DNA of 64,000 nucleotides from the NCBI GenBank assembly GCA_003523225.1, contig DPGK01000029.1, positions 135,188-199,187 of the forward strand, written 5' to 3'. The notes under the pieces are model-generated. The model was given only the letters and a program-made list of their open reading frames with translations. It did no database searches and was not told where the DNA came from. The position numbers were made by a program, and so were the translations under genes. The stretch is from Clostridiales bacterium. GTDB taxonomy: Bacteria; Bacillota; Clostridia; Oscillospirales; CAG-272. Of this stretch, positions 61,083 through 64,000 are shown piece after piece. How positions within the stretch are numbered: position 1 is the first letter of the stretch; the number at the start of each line of letters is the position of its first letter.

Positions 61083-61099
61083 AAACAAAAACAAAAACA

Positions 61100-61135
61100 A
61101 TCGGTGCAGTCCGTGATCGTGCGGACTGCACCGAT
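61100..61135. terminator. Bidirectional terminator between DUF4830 and GDPD genes
   Basis: A perfect 14-bp stem (61100-61113 with 61122-61135) with an 8-base loop. On the minus strand it is followed by a long T-rich tract (the complement of AAAAACAAAAACAAAAAC), giving a strong stop for the GDPD-FAD operon. It also follows the DUF4830 gene on the plus strand. Confidence 0.9.
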
Positions 61136-61153
61136 ATTATATTTGGGTATGTC

Positions 61154-61906
61154 TCAGAGCCGGATATCCGCCGGACAGATGAGGTTAGTGGGGATATAGT
61201 CAAGTCCCATGTCCATCATTCTGGCGACGTTCTGAGCGGTGTCTCCGGCGCGCAGACAGAGGCGCACACCGGCTGCGTGTGTTTTCTCCACCAGTCCCGC
61301 AGGGACATCGTCAAGCACCGGGTAGTTATAGGAAACGCCGCCGCTTCCAAGCTCCGCCACCCGAAGCATCTGTTCGTCGGTGGTGAAGATATGGTGGATA
61401 AAAATTCTGTCGCTGACCCGGCGCGCTTCCTCTATATGGCTGAAGTCAACTGAGGAAAGCACCGCTCTGTCCGTCAGTCCGAATGCCTCGACCATGCGCA
61501 GGGTCTGCTCGACGACAAAGCCCTTGGTTTCGATAAAGGGAACGCAGCCGCCGCGGACGCATACGGACAGATATTCGCTGAAAAGCGGGAGCCTCAGTTC
61601 CTCATCGGGGCGTCCTTCAAGACCGTTCCCGGTGCAGATCCTGACCTCTGAAAGCTCGCGCAGCGTGTGCTCCTCGATCTTCATATCTGCGCCGTACATT
61701 TTTTTCAGCGATGAATTGTGGCAGCAGACAAGCACACCGTCAAGTGTGCGGCGAACGTCGGTTTCGATTGCCCAGTAATGTCTTCTTGCGGCTTCGGAAA
61801 AGGAGGCAATGGAGTTTTCAGGCGCCGTGGGCGTGTATCCGCGGTGGGCGATAAGCAGAGGCTTTTCACCGTCAAACAGGGGATTGTACTTTATTTCCGC
61901 CATCAT
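61154..61906 (-). CDS. glpQ: Glycerophosphodiester phosphodiesterase
   Basis: A 250-residue GDPD barrel enzyme. It begins with PLLIAHRGYTPTAPENSIASF, which has the catalytic HR and the E of the PEN motif. ETDVRRTLDGVLVCCHNSSL (parts) gives the second metal site, and FIETKG the third. Later come SVDFSHIEEARRV and a C-terminal DMGLDYIPTNL. It hydrolyses glycerophosphodiesters to glycerol 3-phosphate and an alcohol. It lacks a signal peptide, so it should be cytoplasmic. ATG 61906 overlaps the FAD oxidoreductase stop by four bases (ATGA), with GAGG just upstream. Confidence 0.88.
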   Translation of the reverse strand: MMAEIKYNPLFDGEKPLLIAHRGYTPTAPENSIASFSEAARRHYWAIETDVRRTLDGVLVCCHNSSLKKMYGADMKIEEHTLRELSEVRICTGNGLEGRPDEELRLPLFSEYLSVCVRGGCVPFIETKGFVVEQTLRMVEAFGLTDRAVLSSVDFSHIEEARRVSDRIFIHHIFTTDEQMLRVAELGSGGVSYNYPVLDDVPAGLVEKTHAAGVRLCLRAGDTAQNVARMMDMGLDYIPTNLICPADIRL

Positions 61907-63720
61907 CTTACCTCAAAGGAGAAGATATGAGCCTGCGCGCTGCCGTAGGTCGTCCAGAGCGACTCGGAAAAATATGTTCCGAGCGGGATCAGTCGCACGG
62001 CGACGGCGTCGATATCCAGCTTTTCGCGTATCATCCTCTGGTAGTTTTCGTGAGTCTCATAAACGGTTTTCCATTCGCCGCTCTCGTCCTGCGCTTCGAT
62101 CTTAAAGGATTTGAGCATACATTTCGGGAAGCCGAAGGTGGTGTGGTCATAATCCGCACGCTTGAAAAGGGGGATGGAAATGTTAAGTGCGTCGGGATTT
62201 CCGTCCGTGTACTCTCTGTCAAGGTCGCTGTCGACGATAAGACGGAAATCGGAAATGTGAGTCGGCTTGTCGAAGGTGTATGTTACGGCACGGTCAACGA
62301 TGCCCCAGTAGCCGTTGTCGCTGCCCCATATCTTGCGGTCGGTCCCGTTTAACAATGCCGAGGCGTCGCCCCAGACCGCCGAGAGTGTTTTTTCGTTGCA
62401 GAGCGGGGAAATTTTGCGCTTCATGCCGGGCAGGAAGCAGTCGTCCTCCATAAGCTGATCCTGAAGCTCTCCGATCTTTTCGCGGTACAGCTCGCGCGGC
62501 GTAATACCGCAGGCGGTGGCAAGAGCGGCGGCAGTTCCGGCTGCCTGTCCCATTACGCCGCAGGTCGCCATGACGCGGACAGTGGAGAAGGCGATGTGAG
62601 TTGCGCTTATATTGCGTCCGGCAAACATGAGGTTTTCAACATTTTTGGAATAAAGGGAACGCAGCGGAATTCCGTACGGCTCGGTAAGCCGCTTTTTCTG
62701 CAGGTGCGCGCCGTCCTTGCCGCTCATGGCAAAGCCGCCGGGCAGGTGATTGTCGATCTGCCAGCCGCCGTAGGCAACCTCGTCGGGGAACTGTCTGCCG
62801 TTTTCAACGTCCTGCTGAGTGAGAATGTAGTCGCCGACATAGCGGCGACTTTCCCGCTTGCCGGGGAGGAAGCCGATAAAGTCAAGCTCCCAGTTGTCCG
62901 CGCCGTGGTCGCCGCGGTTTTTCATGTGATCCCACACGCCGAAGGCGATCTTCAAAAGCTCATCGCGCGTCGTTTCGGTGTCATGTATCGAATCCGCCTC
63001 GCCGCCAAGCTCTATCCAGTAGAAATTGGTGTTTATTTTGTCAAGGCACTCGTGGGGCTTGAACTTCATTTCCTCATCGGTGTCAAATCTGTATGCCCAG
63101 TCGGGAGCGGTGAACTTGCACGCATGGTCGGTTTCGTGTGCCTGGATCATAAGGCTCATGCCCATTGTCTTACGGTCTGCCTCGGGCAGACCGAAGGCTT
63201 CGCCGAATTCCGATTTTGCCTCGCGTCCTACCATGTATTCGGCATCCGCAAGCTCGGCAAGAATGCTGTCGCCCGAACAGTCGATGAATATCTTTGCCTT
63301 TACCGTGCGCCATGTGTATGTGGTAAGCTGAAAGCCGGTGACGCTTTCGATCCTGCCGCCTCGGCACTCGGCGGAGCAGCAGGCGCAGTTGAGCATCAGC
63401 TCAATGTTTTTCTCCGCCTTCACCTTGCCGTAAAGGATGGAGTCCCATACCGAGAAGTTGCGTTCGGGGTTGATGTGCATATTCTCAAGCATTACCTCCT
63501 CCATGATCCCGGTCTCCTGGAGGTTGCGCACGCGTGTTCCGGCACCCGAAACCCACATTCTTATCTCGCTTGAGGCGTTGCCGCCGAGAACCGGGCGGTC
63601 CTGCATAAGCACTACCTTTGCGCCGTGGCGTGCCGCCGCTATTGCGGCAAATGTTCCGGCAAGACCGCCGCCGATAACGCAGACGTCCGCCGTGTGAAGA
63701 GTCTTTCTGAGCTCGCTCAT
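61903..63720 (-). CDS. FAD-dependent oxidoreductase with C-terminal discoidin-like domain
   Basis: A 605-residue protein of the FAD_oxidored type. The FAD loop is GGGLAGTFAAIAAARHG and the family motif RPVLGGNASSEIRMW. The second FAD element is NLMFAGRNISATHIAFSTVRVMAT. The last 130 or so residues have DRAVTYTFDKPTHISDFRLIVDSDLD and KSFKIEAQDESGEWKTVY, a galactose-binding-like (F5/8-type) beta sandwich. No signal peptide. Start ATG 63720 (MSELRK) has GGAAGG upstream; a longer frame from 63981 crosses the promoter region. It is a paralog of the fragment at 1-239. The reaction and substrate are unknown; the sugar-binding-like tail hints at a glycan. Confidence 0.85.
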   Translation of the reverse strand: MSELRKTLHTADVCVIGGGLAGTFAAIAAARHGAKVVLMQDRPVLGGNASSEIRMWVSGAGTRVRNLQETGIMEEVMLENMHINPERNFSVWDSILYGKVKAEKNIELMLNCACCSAECRGGRIESVTGFQLTTYTWRTVKAKIFIDCSGDSILAELADAEYMVGREAKSEFGEAFGLPEADRKTMGMSLMIQAHETDHACKFTAPDWAYRFDTDEEMKFKPHECLDKINTNFYWIELGGEADSIHDTETTRDELLKIAFGVWDHMKNRGDHGADNWELDFIGFLPGKRESRRYVGDYILTQQDVENGRQFPDEVAYGGWQIDNHLPGGFAMSGKDGAHLQKKRLTEPYGIPLRSLYSKNVENLMFAGRNISATHIAFSTVRVMATCGVMGQAAGTAAALATACGITPRELYREKIGELQDQLMEDDCFLPGMKRKISPLCNEKTLSAVWGDASALLNGTDRKIWGSDNGYWGIVDRAVTYTFDKPTHISDFRLIVDSDLDREYTDGNPDALNISIPLFKRADYDHTTFGFPKCMLKSFKIEAQDESGEWKTVYETHENYQRMIREKLDIDAVAVRLIPLGTYFSESLWTTYGSAQAHIFSFEVR

Positions 63721-63774
63721 TTTTAGTTTCTTTCCTTCCGATGAAAGCAGGGCGCAAAAATTCACGGGTAAACA

Positions 63775-63791
63775 TGAGCCGACCCGGCTCA
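63775..63791 (-). other. Hairpin in the 5' leader of the FAD-GDPD operon
   Basis: A 7-bp perfect inverted repeat (TGAGCCG and CGGCTCA) with a 3-base loop, about 55 bases upstream of ATG 63720. The intergenic stretch 63721-63903 has no clear promoter pair; TATACT- and TATCTT-like -10 sequences on the minus strand lack good -35 boxes. Confidence 0.4.
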
Positions 63792-63903
63792 CGCCTTGAC
63801 TTTCTACGCTCTTTGTGATAAGATAAGTATAAACCACATAAATCGTAAAAGCTACCGAGTATGTGACGGCAGATTTTAATATTTGTGATATCAGGGGCGG
63901 GAT

Positions 63904-64000
63904 ATGGAACAGTACATAAAGCGACATGAAAACCGGGGCGAATATATAGACACACATATGCTGGGCGGCTGCCGCTGTCACACCAGCCGATACGGCTGGG
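63904..64000 (+). CDS. Start of an unknown gene cut by the window edge
   Basis: ATG 63904 follows AGGGG (63893-63897) by six bases, and the frame stays open to the window end (32 codons, MEQYIKRHENRGEYID at the start, then HMLGGCRCHTSRYGW). It is not recognised. Its divergent placement next to the FAD-GDPD operon would fit a regulator, for example an AraC-type N-terminal sensor domain, but nothing in these residues proves it. Confidence 0.5.
   Translation, partial: MEQYIKRHENRGEYIDTHMLGGCRCHTSRYGW

Noticed and set aside
62596..63573. A 325-codon plus-strand frame
   Set aside because: It is antisense to the FAD oxidoreductase, without domain motifs or ribosome site.

Overview
The window reads as chromosomal DNA of an anaerobic, probably endospore-forming Clostridia-type Bacillota (uncultured gut or rumen-like). 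The evidence is the Bacillus-style yabM-mazG-yabO-yabP-yabQ-divIC block, cdaA-cdaR, a long clostridial PurL with fused glutaminase, HemZ, a ZTP riboswitch, and strong Shine-Dalgarno sites and sigma-A promoters on moderately GC-rich DNA. No rRNA, tRNA, CRISPR array, insertion sequence or phage gene was recognised. Both window ends cut genes.

Layout. 1-4450: a truncated FAD oxidoreductase, a beta-helix (pectate-lyase-like) lipoprotein, and an overlapping adh-araD pair, suggesting plant-sugar use. 4600-15750: core genes for c-di-AMP synthesis (cdaA, cdaR), a COG2509-type flavoprotein, RseC, RecJ, bifunctional Rel, Dtd and HemZ. 15870-20950: lipid flippase, MazG, RqcP/YabO, sporulation proteins YabP and YabQ, DivIC and a CmpB-like membrane protein. 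21025-30341: VanY-like lipoprotein peptidase with a long structured leader, a one-polypeptide MFS transporter-GH2 glycosidase fusion, a two-gene ABC exporter and two small unknown genes. 30530-36827: a leftward operon of a four-module sulfur-redox flavoprotein (CoA-disulfide reductase, rhodanese, siroheme reductase half, 2x[4Fe-4S]) followed by a FecB/FecD/FecE-like importer, divergent from a LysR regulator.

37003-38682: VanW and a sirtuin. 38744-52768: one long purine operon behind a ZTP riboswitch (purE-purC-purF-purM-FNT channel-purN-purO-AICAR transformylase-purD-purL-fhs). It covers most of the route from PRPP to IMP (purB and the usual early GAR genes apart from purD and purN are not here), and it adds formate transport and formate activation to the same transcript. 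52806-64000: a surface protein with seven GLUG-like repeats, FtsH, a DUF4434 protein, archaeal-type ProRS, RodA, a DUF4830 protein, and a GDPD-FAD-oxidoreductase operon divergent from a cut-off unknown gene.

The most unusual items are the MFS-GH2 fusion, the CoADR-rhodanese-siroheme-ferredoxin fusion with its linked importer, the FNT channel and PurO-type cyclohydrolase inside a ZTP-controlled purine operon, and the three-way-junction-like leader upstream of the VanY-like gene.
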